Shown: piece after piece, positions 1 through 7,717 of the stretch
How the letters are laid out: the number at the start of each line of letters is the position of its first letter
How positions within the stretch are numbered: position 1 is the stretch's first letter
DNA from: Pseudoneobacillus sp052180215
GTDB taxonomy: Bacteria > Bacillota > Bacilli > Bacillales > Cytobacillaceae
Assembly (NCBI RefSeq): GCF_052180215.1
Contig: NZ_CP197471.1
Coordinates: forward strand, 3,010,001-3,074,000
Direction: 5' to 3'
Length of the DNA: 64,000 nucleotides
The notes under the pieces: generated by a model
Seen by the model: only the letters and a program-made list of their open reading frames with translations
Told to the model about the DNA's origin: nothing
The model's database searches: none
Translations under genes and position numbers: made by a program

Positions 1-1
1 A

Positions 2-160
2 ACCTTGAGTGAATTTCGTGCTGTAATGGAACAAGCGAGTGCCACATTACAAGATTTATCCTCTTCTGTGGAACTTCAAACCTATAAAAACGAAAAACTT
101 TATGAATCTATCTCAGCAGCACATGATTCCATTGAAAGCTTATTAAAATTACAAAATTAA
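2..160 (+). CDS. C-terminus of an unidentified protein (5' end outside window)
   Basis: An open frame enters from the left edge and ends with TAA at 158-160. It encodes about 52 residues rich in Leu, Ser, Glu and Lys with a helical, coiled-coil-like pattern (ending ESLLKLQN). The gene runs convergently to spoIIIAH and shares a hairpin terminator with it. In B. subtilis the next genes here (accB, accC) lie on the spoIIIA strand, so this neighbour differs. I do not recognise the family; too little is present. Confidence 0.6.
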   Translation, partial: TLSEFRAVMEQASATLQDLSSSVELQTYKNEKLYESISAAHDSIESLLKLQN

Positions 161-187
161 AAGGAAGGCCTTTTGGCCTTCCTTTTG
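161..187. terminator. Bidirectional intrinsic terminator
   Basis: A perfect 10-bp stem (AAGGAAGGCC and its complement) with a T4 loop is followed by T-runs on both strands. It lies between the convergent left-edge gene and spoIIIAH and can serve both. Confidence 0.85.
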
Positions 188-195
188 TTTATCCA

Positions 196-741
196 TTATT
201 GTTCAATTTGGAAATCAACTGCAACATATTGCATTGTTCCGATTTCAGACTTTACTAGTTGAATAATGTCATTTGCAGCTTTAGCAGATTTTCCTTTGGC
301 TTTAACTGTTATACGAATTTCTTCTCCATCAGCACGAACTAATGCATCATCGTATCCAAGTGTTTGAATTAAAGTTTCTAACATTTGTTCTTTGTTTGCC
401 ACTTCATTTAGAGTCTTTAGTTCCTCATGTGCTGCCACACGTTGATCTGCTGGAAGTTCTGTAGAAGCGATCATCGTTTCTAATTCTTCTTTTCTTTGGC
501 TGCGAGCATCTTCTAAATCCATACGAAGTGCTTCAAATACTTCGTCACTAGCAATACTAGAAATAATATTTTGATCTTGCTCACTTCCTGCTACATCTTT
601 TGCCTTACCTTGATCTTTATTTTCTTGGACTGATGCCATATCTGTCATTTTTTGTTCCGGTGAAGTAATGTAATAGACTGATAGTACTACCACTAAGCTA
701 AGCATTGTTAATAACCAAACTGTTTGTTTTTTCAATAACAT
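196..741 (-). CDS. spoIIIAH: Stage III sporulation protein AH
   Basis: Mother-cell component of the SpoIIIA-SpoIIQ channel (feeding tube) joining mother cell and forespore during engulfment. The 181 residues have one N-terminal membrane segment (about residues 7-26), a charged Gln/Glu/Lys-rich stretch, and a C-terminal domain of the SpoIIIAH/YscJ-FliF type that in known homologues pairs with SpoIIQ across the intermembrane space. It is the last gene of the spoIIIA operon, 1 nt after spoIIIAG, and is followed by a strong terminator. Family assignment rests on the sequence together with the intact operon order. Confidence 0.95.
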   Translation of the reverse strand: MLLKKQTVWLLTMLSLVVVLSVYYITSPEQKMTDMASVQENKDQGKAKDVAGSEQDQNIISSIASDEVFEALRMDLEDARSQRKEELETMIASTELPADQRVAAHEELKTLNEVANKEQMLETLIQTLGYDDALVRADGEEIRITVKAKGKSAKAANDIIQLVKSEIGTMQYVAVDFQIEQ

Positions 742-742
742 A

Positions 743-1414
743 TTATGAATCCCCCTTAGTTTTTTTTGGCATTACCGCCACGCGATGACTTGGTACATCT
801 AGTACTCTTGTTACAGCTTCTACAATCCATTTTTTCACTTGAATATTTTCTGCACCTTGAGCAACAACTAACACGCCGCGAATCTCTGGTTTTTTTGTTT
901 CAATTAAGATGGGTCCCTCTTTTTCCCCTTGTCTTACAATAACCAGTTGTTCATCAATTGAGGCATCTTCAACCTTTCGTTGACCACCTTCGCGGTCAGT
1001 TTCATTGGTTGTTTGAGACCTAGTGACAACATTTTTTTCTAATACTTTTTTATCAGTGGCATCAACATTCACAATAACAGTGACTTTATCGACCCCAAGC
1101 ATCTGCTCCAGTGCTTCCTTAAGCTGCGCTTCATATGAACGCTCATAATCTGATATGGTTGTATGTCCACCACCTCCAGAAGATTTTTGACCAAATGCTG
1201 CAACATCTTCTTCAGTGGCTTCTTGATTTTGAAAAGTAGAGACTGTCTTTTCCACTGGATCCTTTTGTGAAAAAAGGATATTGTTTGCAAGCATAATCAG
1301 CGCCCCGAAAAGCCCCACAAGCAGCAAATACTGGAATTTAACATTTTTCTTTTCTTTCTTTTCATCTGTTGAAAGTAGTTTCTTTAACCATGTGAATGGC
1401 CCATTACGATCCAT
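743..1414 (-). CDS. spoIIIAG: Stage III sporulation protein AG
   Basis: Ring-forming channel subunit of the SpoIIIA-SpoIIQ complex. It has a short cytosolic N-terminus, one membrane segment (about residues 27-46), a low-complexity linker containing SSGGGG near residue 80, and a C-terminal ring-building domain. The start is supported by a GGGGAGGTGA ribosome-binding site, and the gene overlaps the end of spoIIIAF by 11 bp, suggesting translational coupling. The length of 223 residues is normal for the family. Confidence 0.95.
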   Translation of the reverse strand: MDRNGPFTWLKKLLSTDEKKEKKNVKFQYLLLVGLFGALIMLANNILFSQKDPVEKTVSTFQNQEATEEDVAAFGQKSSGGGGHTTISDYERSYEAQLKEALEQMLGVDKVTVIVNVDATDKKVLEKNVVTRSQTTNETDREGGQRKVEDASIDEQLVIVRQGEKEGPILIETKKPEIRGVLVVAQGAENIQVKKWIVEAVTRVLDVPSHRVAVMPKKTKGDS

Positions 1415-2036
1415 TTCTGTTTGTCACCTCCCCTTCAATCAAAACTTCAATAGCATTTTCTGTTACATTCCATTTTTCAGCTAGAAGCGAAGTGATTTCT
1501 TCTGATTGAGTTGTCAATCGTTTAGATGGAGGAGGATTAGTTGTATTAATCTCCACTGTTTTGACCACTTCAACGACATTTGCTTCATCCTCTGCTGGCT
1601 TTAACTGAACGATGACTTTTTGGAGGTTATCCGGAAAAGTATGGTTGCTCTTTTCGTCAACCATTAGATCAATGTTTGCAATTTCTAAACCGTACTGTTC
1701 CATCAACTCCTCCTCAGTGTCCTTTTTAAGTTGGACAGCCATTGTTTCTAAAATATATGCATGTTGTGAGGCTTGTATTTCTTTTTTCTTCATTTCTATT
1801 AAATTTTCCATATTTTTTTCTCCAGAAGACTCGAAAATAGGGATGGAGGACAGTGCAGACTCAAAATCTTTTGAAATTAGTTTTAATACAGGAGTTAAAA
1901 TAATCGCAATTAGCAATAACCCCATGACTATTTTTGTGTATTTTTGGAAACTAGAATTAGGTAAAAGCATATCGATAACCGTTGCTAATAGTACAAATAA
2001 AATAATATTGGTTACCCACTCAGTTAAAAATTGCAT
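1404..2036 (-). CDS. spoIIIAF: Stage III sporulation protein AF
   Basis: Channel-associated membrane protein needed for sigma-G activity in the forespore. Two hydrophobic segments near the N-terminus (about residues 8-25 and 35-54) precede a soluble domain of about 140 residues, the usual SpoIIIAF plan (here 210 residues). It sits between spoIIIAE, whose stop is 6 nt upstream, and the overlapping spoIIIAG. Confidence 0.94.
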   Translation of the reverse strand: MQFLTEWVTNIILFVLLATVIDMLLPNSSFQKYTKIVMGLLLIAIILTPVLKLISKDFESALSSIPIFESSGEKNMENLIEMKKKEIQASQHAYILETMAVQLKKDTEEELMEQYGLEIANIDLMVDEKSNHTFPDNLQKVIVQLKPAEDEANVVEVVKTVEINTTNPPPSKRLTTQSEEITSLLAEKWNVTENAIEVLIEGEVTNRNGS

Positions 2037-2042
2037 ATTTAC

Positions 2043-3245
2043 CTACCTCACCATCATTGTTAGATTTCCGGCTGCGATGATGACCGTTATAGATAGAAAA
2101 AACATGAGAGAGACGATGGCTAAAGCTGCAAAAACATAAATGACGCTTTTACTGATAATATCTAAACAGGAAATAACGGGACCTCCACCTAAAGGCTGTA
2201 AAATAGCGGCAGCAAATTTATATATAAAGGCAATCATTAAAATTTTTATAGCTGGAAAAGCAGCAATTAGAATTAAAATAGCTACACCTGCAATACCTAC
2301 TGTATTCTTAAGCAGTACAGAAGCATTAATCACGGTATCCGTAGCGTCAGTGAAAATTCTTCCGATTACAGGGATAAAATTTCCAGTAATAAATTTTGCT
2401 GTACGAATGGTAACGCCATCAGTGATCGCCGTTGAAGCGCCTTGTACAGAAATCACTCCAAGGAAAACTGTTAAAAATAATCCTAGTAAACCTATACTCC
2501 AATTACGGAGTAAATTGGCCAACTGACTAACTTTGTAATGCTCCGTTAATGTGCTAACGATGCTAAGTAAGGCTGATAAAAATAACATCGGTAAAACAAC
2601 ATATTGAATAAAAACCCCGCTCATGTTCATGAGGAATAGAATAACAGGATGAAAAAATGCTGCAGATATTAACCCGCCTGAGGATGCGATTAGTGCCAAA
2701 AGCAGTGGTATTAAGGCTAATATAAATGAGATCATTGTATTAATGGCATCCTTTGTATAATCAATTGCGATGTGAAAACTGTTTAACGCAATAATCATTA
2801 GGACCATAAATACAATGGCATAAGCCACTTTACTGACCGTACTTTGCTCAAAGGAGTTCTGTAAAGTTTGTAAAAACATACTAAAAACAGTCAACAATAT
2901 TAAAGAACCTAATAGTTTTCCATTCATAATAAATTCTTGAAAAGCAAATTTAAACATACCTGTAAACCATTGCTTGAACGAGAACTGTTTTTCTCCTTTA
3001 ATAAAGTCATAAAGGCTTCCCTTTTGACTTTCAGGTAAAAAACCGCCGTATTGATGGGTAATATCTTCCCAATACTTCTTTAACTCATCCATATTTAATG
3101 TCTCAAGTTGAGACTCAACCAGTTGCTGTGGTGTTTGAGGTGGGTCACCTTGGCTAGTTTCTGTTGAAGCTTGGACAACTGGAGTGATTAATAGAGAAAG
3201 AAAGAACAAGACTATGACTAGGAATGGTAGCCGGTGCTGCTTCAT
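2043..3245 (-). CDS. spoIIIAE: Stage III sporulation protein AE
   Basis: Polytopic mother-cell membrane protein of the SpoIIIA channel. It has an N-terminal signal-like segment (residues 1-24 of the start used here), an extracytoplasmic stretch of about 80 residues, then repeated hydrophobic segments to the C-terminus. I start it at 3245 because AGAGGTGAAAAA lies just upstream of that ATG; the frame opens further upstream, but that extension lies in the inserted repeat and has no good ribosome-binding site. The product is about 400 residues. The gap to spoIIIAD (about 245 bp) is unusually large because of the repeat. Confidence 0.94.
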   Translation of the reverse strand: MKQHRLPFLVIVLFFLSLLITPVVQASTETSQGDPPQTPQQLVESQLETLNMDELKKYWEDITHQYGGFLPESQKGSLYDFIKGEKQFSFKQWFTGMFKFAFQEFIMNGKLLGSLILLTVFSMFLQTLQNSFEQSTVSKVAYAIVFMVLMIIALNSFHIAIDYTKDAINTMISFILALIPLLLALIASSGGLISAAFFHPVILFLMNMSGVFIQYVVLPMLFLSALLSIVSTLTEHYKVSQLANLLRNWSIGLLGLFLTVFLGVISVQGASTAITDGVTIRTAKFITGNFIPVIGRIFTDATDTVINASVLLKNTVGIAGVAILILIAAFPAIKILMIAFIYKFAAAILQPLGGGPVISCLDIISKSVIYVFAALAIVSLMFFLSITVIIAAGNLTMMVR

Positions 3246-3261
3246 TTTTTCACCTCTTATA

Positions 3262-3480
3262 AGAAAAGCGTAAGCGCCTTGGTTAGCCCCGACAAGCAAA
3301 TGTTCTCTAGCATAAGAAGTCTGAACTTTGACTTCTTATGCTAGAGGTTATTTGACCAAGGAAGAAGTGATTTTTCTTCTTCCATCGAGGGGCTAGGCGC
3401 TGGAGCTAGACAATTTTCGAACTCCCAAAAGTTATATACTCCCTTACCTTATTAGAAAAGCATAAGCGCCTTAAGCTAAA
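3262..3480. repeat. Palindromic Bacillaceae-type repeat inside the spoIIIA operon
   Basis: The segment opens with AAGCGTAAGCGCCTTGGT, followed by AGCCCC, and closes with GAGGGGCTAGGCGCTGGAGC, so its outer arms are complementary in part. Inside is a long perfect hairpin (CTCTAGCATAAGAAGTC at about 3304-3320 with its complement near 3328-3345) and a shorter GAAGAA/TTCTTC hairpin. A second, partial copy of the opening motif (AAAAGCATAAGCGCCTT) occurs at about 3456-3473. The arrangement resembles the dispersed non-coding repeats common in Bacillaceae genomes. It splits spoIIIAE from spoIIIAD. Confidence 0.7.
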
Positions 3481-3491
3481 CCGTTAAAAGA

Positions 3492-3881
3492 TTAGTTCGG
3501 TATAAGCTGTATGATCGTTTCAATTAGTACAGTTAAGATTGGAATCGCCATGGCTAAAATGATAATCTTCCCACCTAATTCAATCTTTGATGCGATTGCT
3601 CCCTGACCTGCATCCTTTGTTATTTGTGCTGCAAACTCCGCAATGTAAGCTATCCCAATAATTTTTAGTATCGTTTCAACATAAACAAGGTTTACATTTG
3701 CGTTAGAAGCAATCCTTTGAAGCATTTGTATAATTTCATAGATTTGATCAACTAGAAAAAGAAAAATACCACAGCCAACAAAAACAATTAACAGAAAGGC
3801 AAAATTAGGTTTTTGTTCTTTTAGAATTAATGCTAAGAAGGTAGAAACTAATGCGATTCCAACGATTTGCAAAATTTCAAT
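3492..3881 (-). CDS. spoIIIAD: Stage III sporulation protein AD
   Basis: Small polytopic membrane protein of the SpoIIIA channel, with four hydrophobic segments and the conserved DAGQGAIASKIELGGK stretch in its second half. The first ordinary start codon (TTG at 3872) is 18 nt from the strong AAAGGAGG at 3891-3898, too far to work well. An ATT codon at 3881 is 9 nt from it, and starting there gives an N-terminus (M-EILQIVGIAL) that lines up with B. subtilis SpoIIIAD as I recall it. I therefore give the ATT start; the TTG start remains the alternative. The ribosome-binding site overlaps the spoIIIAC stop codon. Confidence 0.9.
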   Translation of the reverse strand: MEILQIVGIALVSTFLALILKEQKPNFAFLLIVFVGCGIFLFLVDQIYEIIQMLQRIASNANVNLVYVETILKIIGIAYIAEFAAQITKDAGQGAIASKIELGGKIIILAMAIPILTVLIETIIQLIPN

Positions 3882-3896
3882 GGCAGGAATCCTCCT

Positions 3897-4103
3897 TTAA
3901 CCTTGAAATAAAAAAACAGATTTAATTTTTTGAAATAGGTCATCCACGATAGATGCAACCATGAACAAAATATATATAAACCCAAAGAGGGTTACCCATT
4001 GTGCATATTCCTTTTTCCCAACTTGATCCAAAATGGTATGCAAAAAAGCAACTACGATTCCCACCCCGGCAATTTTAAAAATAATATCTACTTCTAACCC
4101 CAT
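3897..4103 (-). CDS. spoIIIAC: Stage III sporulation protein AC
   Basis: A 68-residue protein with two membrane segments (about residues 8-26 and 36-54) around a short charged loop (DQVGKKEYAQW), the typical SpoIIIAC layout. It is part of the membrane platform of the mother cell-to-forespore channel and lies in the expected order between spoIIIAB and spoIIIAD. Confidence 0.94.
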   Translation of the reverse strand: MGLEVDIIFKIAGVGIVVAFLHTILDQVGKKEYAQWVTLFGFIYILFMVASIVDDLFQKIKSVFLFQG

Positions 4104-4118
4104 TGTTTCTCCTCCTAG

Positions 4119-4634
4119 CTACAGCAGTAAGATTATTAATAATAAGCCTGATAGAAACCCGAGACTTTTGACCATTTTTTCATATTTAACTTGCTTCTCC
4201 CTCGCTTCTATTTCTTCTCTCTCTAAATGTGTGAGTGTCAGCATAATATGCTTTTGCTGGGACAACCGGTCATGCCTACCTAATGTCTCACCGAATTGTT
4301 TCATAATTTCAAATTCTGATTGTTTAAAGGCTGTTAATTTCCAAACCTCATTTAAACTTTCTTCCCATGCATCTTTAACAGTTGTATCTGAATCCGTTAA
4401 TTTCTTTGCAAAGGATTCAAAAAACCAGGAAATCGGTTTGGTTAATTGAGTAGATAACCTTCTGGCTGCTTCGTGCAGGGGGGTATGTCCATACATGATT
4501 TCTGCCTCTAATGATTGTAGGGCAGATTTTAGCAGTCTTAGTTGTCTTGGCCTTTCACTTAAATGTCTAGATGCTTCAAAACCAGTCCAAGTGGTGGCGA
4601 CAATAATGAATATAGCCCCAATCACTTTCATCAT
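4119..4634 (-). CDS. spoIIIAB: Stage III sporulation protein AB
   Basis: Inner-membrane protein of the channel platform, related in fold to GspF-type secretion proteins. It has an N-terminal membrane anchor (about residues 4-18), a helical cytoplasmic region with the LxxLExEIxYGxTPLHEA pattern, and a C-terminal anchor (about 153-170). It follows spoIIIAA directly with no intergenic base, which suggests translational coupling. Length 171 residues, as usual. Confidence 0.95.
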   Translation of the reverse strand: MMKVIGAIFIIVATTWTGFEASRHLSERPRQLRLLKSALQSLEAEIMYGHTPLHEAARRLSTQLTKPISWFFESFAKKLTDSDTTVKDAWEESLNEVWKLTAFKQSEFEIMKQFGETLGRHDRLSQQKHIMLTLTHLEREEIEAREKQVKYEKMVKSLGFLSGLLLIILLL

Positions 4635-5558
4635 TTAGGTCACTCTCACTTTACTTGAAATCTCTTTTCCAAATTGGTCTTTAATTTTGGTAATGGTTCC
4701 CGGCCCCTTTTGCCGGCTCAATTCAATATATCGTTGAAAGATTCCTTGCTTAAGAATCATTTGTAGGCTTGGGCGTTTTTGAATTTCTTCAAACGATTCC
4801 CCATGAGTGGTCATCATGAGCTTAATTCCAGCATTCACTGCTTCTAAAATCGCTTCTGAATCTTCTAATCTTCCTATTTCATCCACAATAAGGACCTGCG
4901 GACTCATTGAACGAATCATCATCATCATACCCTCAGCTTTAGGACAGGCATCCAGAACATCAATTCGTGGGCCAAATGTTAGCTGTGGGATACCGTTAAC
5001 ACAACCCGCAATCTCTGATCTTTCATCCACAATTCCTACTTTTTGCGAAGGAATGGATCCTTTGTGATCACCTGTTGAAATGATCCTTGCTATATCACGA
5101 AGTAAAGTTGTTTTCCCCGTTTGGGGTGGGCCGATGATCATCGTATGCATCCAGTTTCTATCGAACAGAAAAGGAACTAGTGAATCGGCAATTCCAATCT
5201 TTTCTTTTGCAATACGAATGTTAAAAGAAGAAATATCTCTAATGGCTTTTACTTTTCCAGATTCTAAAATAACCTTTCCGGCTAGTCCTACTCTATGTCC
5301 GCCATCAATTGTGATATATCCTCTTCGTAGTTCCTCCTCTAAAGCATAAATAGAATGATGACTAATTTTATTTAATAACTGAACTGCATCATCAGCTGAA
5401 ACCGAATATGGAAGAAAAATAGATTTTCCACCTAACGTTACCTCAATTGGTCGATTAATCCTTATTCGAATTTCCTCGATCTCTACTTTTTGTGAAGGAG
5501 GGATAAGCTGCATTTGTTCCAAAATGTTTTTGGGTAAAAAGGATAGGACTGATTCCAT
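4635..5558 (-). CDS. spoIIIAA: Stage III sporulation protein AA, motor ATPase
   Basis: Cytosolic ATPase that powers or gates the SpoIIIA channel, related to type II/IV secretion ATPases. The Walker A motif is GPPQTGKTT near residue 143 and the Walker B-like segment is VLIVDEIGR near residue 220. It is the first gene of the eight-gene operon and is preceded by a good sigma-E promoter. Length 307 residues, as expected. Confidence 0.96.
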   Translation of the reverse strand: MESVLSFLPKNILEQMQLIPPSQKVEIEEIRIRINRPIEVTLGGKSIFLPYSVSADDAVQLLNKISHHSIYALEEELRRGYITIDGGHRVGLAGKVILESGKVKAIRDISSFNIRIAKEKIGIADSLVPFLFDRNWMHTMIIGPPQTGKTTLLRDIARIISTGDHKGSIPSQKVGIVDERSEIAGCVNGIPQLTFGPRIDVLDACPKAEGMMMMIRSMSPQVLIVDEIGRLEDSEAILEAVNAGIKLMMTTHGESFEEIQKRPSLQMILKQGIFQRYIELSRQKGPGTITKIKDQFGKEISSKVRVT

Positions 5559-5607
5559 ATGATTCCTCCTTGCTAGTAAGTCTCTCTCGTAAAAAAAACC
5601 TTATTAA

Positions 5608-5636
5608 AATGTATGCCTGCCTGGACACATTATGAC
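5608..5636 (-). promoter_or_regulatory. Sigma-E promoter of the spoIIIA operon
   Basis: Read on the minus strand, GTCATAAT (5629-5636) is followed after 13 nt by CATACATT (5608-5615). Both elements fit the sigma-E consensus (ATA-type -35, CATACANT -10). The promoter lies about 50 bp upstream of the spoIIIAA start, matching the known mother-cell control of this operon. Confidence 0.75.
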
Positions 5637-5752
5637 TTTCTTTTGGACAATTAGTATGAAATTAAAAGAGATATGAATTTTTCATGTCATAGAATGTTTA
5701 CCTATCTTTGCAAATAAACATTAATAAGGAAAAAAAGAAGGGAGGAGAACGT

Positions 5753-6418
5753 TTGTATTACAACTATCCATCCATTTATCGAAATCAAATGGATTCTATC
5801 AACAATAAAAATATAATGAAAGTAAATGGTGAGGGGATTGTAACAGCCGTTCCAAACCAGGCTTCCGCGACGATTGGTGTCATTACAGAAGGAAAGGACT
5901 TAACACAAGTACAAAAACAAAATTCAGAAATTATTACAAAAGTGGTTCAGGTTCTTCAATCCTTTCATATTCCTAAAAAAAATATCCAAACTTTTGACTA
6001 CCATGTGGATACCCAATATGATTATGAAAATGGGAAACAAGTTTTTCGCGGTTATCGAGTTCAAAATCTATTAAAAGTTACAATTAATGAAGTAAATGAG
6101 CTTGGTAGGATTATCAACAGTATCATTCAAGCAGGTGCAAATTATGTCTCAAACGTTCAATTTAGCGTATCTAATCCTAATGAATATTATCTGCAAGCTT
6201 TAAAAAAGGCATTGAAAAATGCTCACGAAAAAGCAGAAACGATTGTTTTGAGTCTAAAAGTCAACTGGAATCCCATTCCGTTTAAAGTGGAGGAACTCGG
6301 AAAGGAAACTGGACCTATCCAACCATTAACCTTTGTAAAGGCTGCCTCTAGTGAGGAATTTCAACCCGGAACACTTCAATTTAAAGCGGCAGTTGCAGTC
6401 AAATATTATTACTATTAA
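5753..6418 (+). CDS. SIMPL-domain (DUF541) protein
   Basis: Protein of the SIMPL/DUF541 family, whose biochemical role is poorly known. The family hallmark is at the start of the domain (VNGEGIVTAVPNQASATIGV), followed by the alternating helix-strand pattern of the fold; it ends in a run of Tyr residues. There is no clear signal peptide, so a cytoplasmic or coat-associated location is possible. I place the start at TTG 5753 because GGGAGGAG lies 4-5 nt upstream; an in-frame upstream start at 5708 has no such site. A hairpin terminator follows. Confidence 0.85.
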   Translation: MYYNYPSIYRNQMDSINNKNIMKVNGEGIVTAVPNQASATIGVITEGKDLTQVQKQNSEIITKVVQVLQSFHIPKKNIQTFDYHVDTQYDYENGKQVFRGYRVQNLLKVTINEVNELGRIINSIIQAGANYVSNVQFSVSNPNEYYLQALKKALKNAHEKAETIVLSLKVNWNPIPFKVEELGKETGPIQPLTFVKAASSEEFQPGTLQFKAAVAVKYYYY

Positions 6419-6422
6419 AACG

Positions 6423-6458
6423 AAAAAGATTAGGATAAACACATCCTAATCTTTTTTG
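6423..6458 (+). terminator. Intrinsic terminator after the SIMPL gene
   Basis: A 13-bp stem (AAAAGATTAGGAT and its complement) with a 6-nt loop and a T6 tail. Confidence 0.85.
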
Positions 6459-6609
6459 TTTTCTATGAAACTATTTTTGATATTTCGAAAATAAGTTTGA
6501 AATGAAAAGCCAAATATTAGTCAAAAAGATTTCACAAATAAATCTACTATTCTTAGAAAAATAAAGGTAAAATACCCTATGTAGTATAATAAAGGGGGGG
6601 GGCTATATA

Positions 6610-6969
6610 ATGAAGTGGTTAAAATATGTTTTACTGTTTGTTTTTCTTACAGGATGTACTAATACAACCTATGAAAATATTACTTCTATGGAAGCCAAAG
6701 AGTTTATTCAAAAGGGAGAGGTAACAGTTTTAGACGTTCGTACTCCAGAGGAATATGCTAGCGGCCATATCCCTGGATCCAAACTTGTCCCTTTGCAGGT
6801 ATTAGATGGTATGTCTAATGAACTAGATAAAAACACAAAATATATTATTGTTTGCCATAGTGGTAACCGCTCACAGCAAGCAAGTGATATCCTCGTTCAA
6901 AAGGGTTTTAAACAAATATTAAATATGACCGGTGGAATGAATAGTTGGAATGGAGAAATAGAGCAGTAA
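6610..6969 (+). CDS. Rhodanese-domain lipoprotein
   Basis: Secreted, lipid-anchored single-domain rhodanese. Residues 1-16 form a lipoprotein signal with lipobox LTGC. The rhodanese domain carries the substrate aspartate motif (LDVRTPEEY) and an active-site loop CHSGNRS with the catalytic Cys near residue 81. The likely role is sulfur transfer or a thiol reaction on the outside of the membrane; the substrate is unknown. The start follows an unbroken run of nine G residues that acts as ribosome-binding site. A terminator lies 13 bp after the stop. Confidence 0.88.
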   Translation: MKWLKYVLLFVFLTGCTNTTYENITSMEAKEFIQKGEVTVLDVRTPEEYASGHIPGSKLVPLQVLDGMSNELDKNTKYIIVCHSGNRSQQASDILVQKGFKQILNMTGGMNSWNGEIEQ

Positions 6970-6981
6970 TATTTGATAACA

Positions 6982-7015
6982 AAAGAACCTTGCATTCAGT
7001 GCAAGGCTCTTTTTT
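6982..7015 (+). terminator. Intrinsic terminator after the rhodanese lipoprotein gene
   Basis: Stem with arms AAAGAACCTTGCA and TGCAAGGCTCTTT (one mismatch) and a T-rich tail. Confidence 0.85.
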
Positions 7016-7085
7016 CTTTTCTAGTGAACGATTTAAGGAAATAACTTCTGAAATCTCGTTTTTTTGAATTGTCGAACTCAAAATA

Positions 7086-7114
7086 AAAACCCCTACGCTA
7101 GTGACGTAAGGGTG
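7086..7114 (-). terminator. Intrinsic terminator of the aroQ-papA-efp operon
   Basis: On the minus strand an ACCCTTACG/CGTAGGGGT hairpin (one mismatch) is followed by TTTTTATTTT, about 16 bp past the efp stop. Confidence 0.75.
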
Positions 7115-7129
7115 AATTTTTTTGACAAA

Positions 7130-7693
7130 CTATGCACGAGATACATAGCTTGCTTCAACTGTGTTAATAATTAAACGATCTCCAATATTAACAAAGAACG
7201 GAACTTGTACTGTTAATCCTGTTTCAACAGTAGCTGGTTTTGTACCACCTGAAGCAGTATCACCTTTAATTCCTGGTTCAGTGTCAGTTACTTCTAATTC
7301 TACCGTATTAGGAAGTTCAACTCCTAAAGATTCACCATGATATAACATAATATGAACATCCATATTTTCTTTTAAAAACTTCAATTCATATTCGATGCTA
7401 GTTGCTGGTAATTCGATTTGTTCATAAGATTCTTGGTCCATGAACACATGTTGATCACCATTTGCATATAGGTATTGCATTTTTCGATTATCAATTTGTG
7501 CTTTCGCTACTTTTTCACCAGCACGAAATGTTTTTTCTTGGATAGCGCCTGTACGAAGATTACGAAGCTTTGAACGTACAAAAGCCGCACCTTTCCCTGG
7601 TTTTACGTGTTGGAAATCAATAACGCGCCAAATTCCATTATCTACTTCAATTGTTAAGCCTGTACGAAAATCGTTAACAGATGTCATACTCAT
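7130..7693 (-). CDS. efp: Translation elongation factor P
   Basis: Ribosome-binding factor that relieves stalling at polyproline stretches. The 187 residues form the usual three domains. The domain I loop PGKGAAF carries the lysine that is modified in homologues (5-aminopentanol in B. subtilis), and the KGDTASGGTKPATVETG segment and the C-terminal YVSRA end are typical. An AGGAGG site 9 nt before the ATG supports the start. It is the third gene after aroQ and papA, as in B. subtilis. Confidence 0.97.
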   Translation of the reverse strand: MSMTSVNDFRTGLTIEVDNGIWRVIDFQHVKPGKGAAFVRSKLRNLRTGAIQEKTFRAGEKVAKAQIDNRKMQYLYANGDQHVFMDQESYEQIELPATSIEYELKFLKENMDVHIMLYHGESLGVELPNTVELEVTDTEPGIKGDTASGGTKPATVETGLTVQVPFFVNIGDRLIINTVEASYVSRA

Positions 7694-7717
7694 ACTAATT
7701 TTCCTCCTAAATGATCA

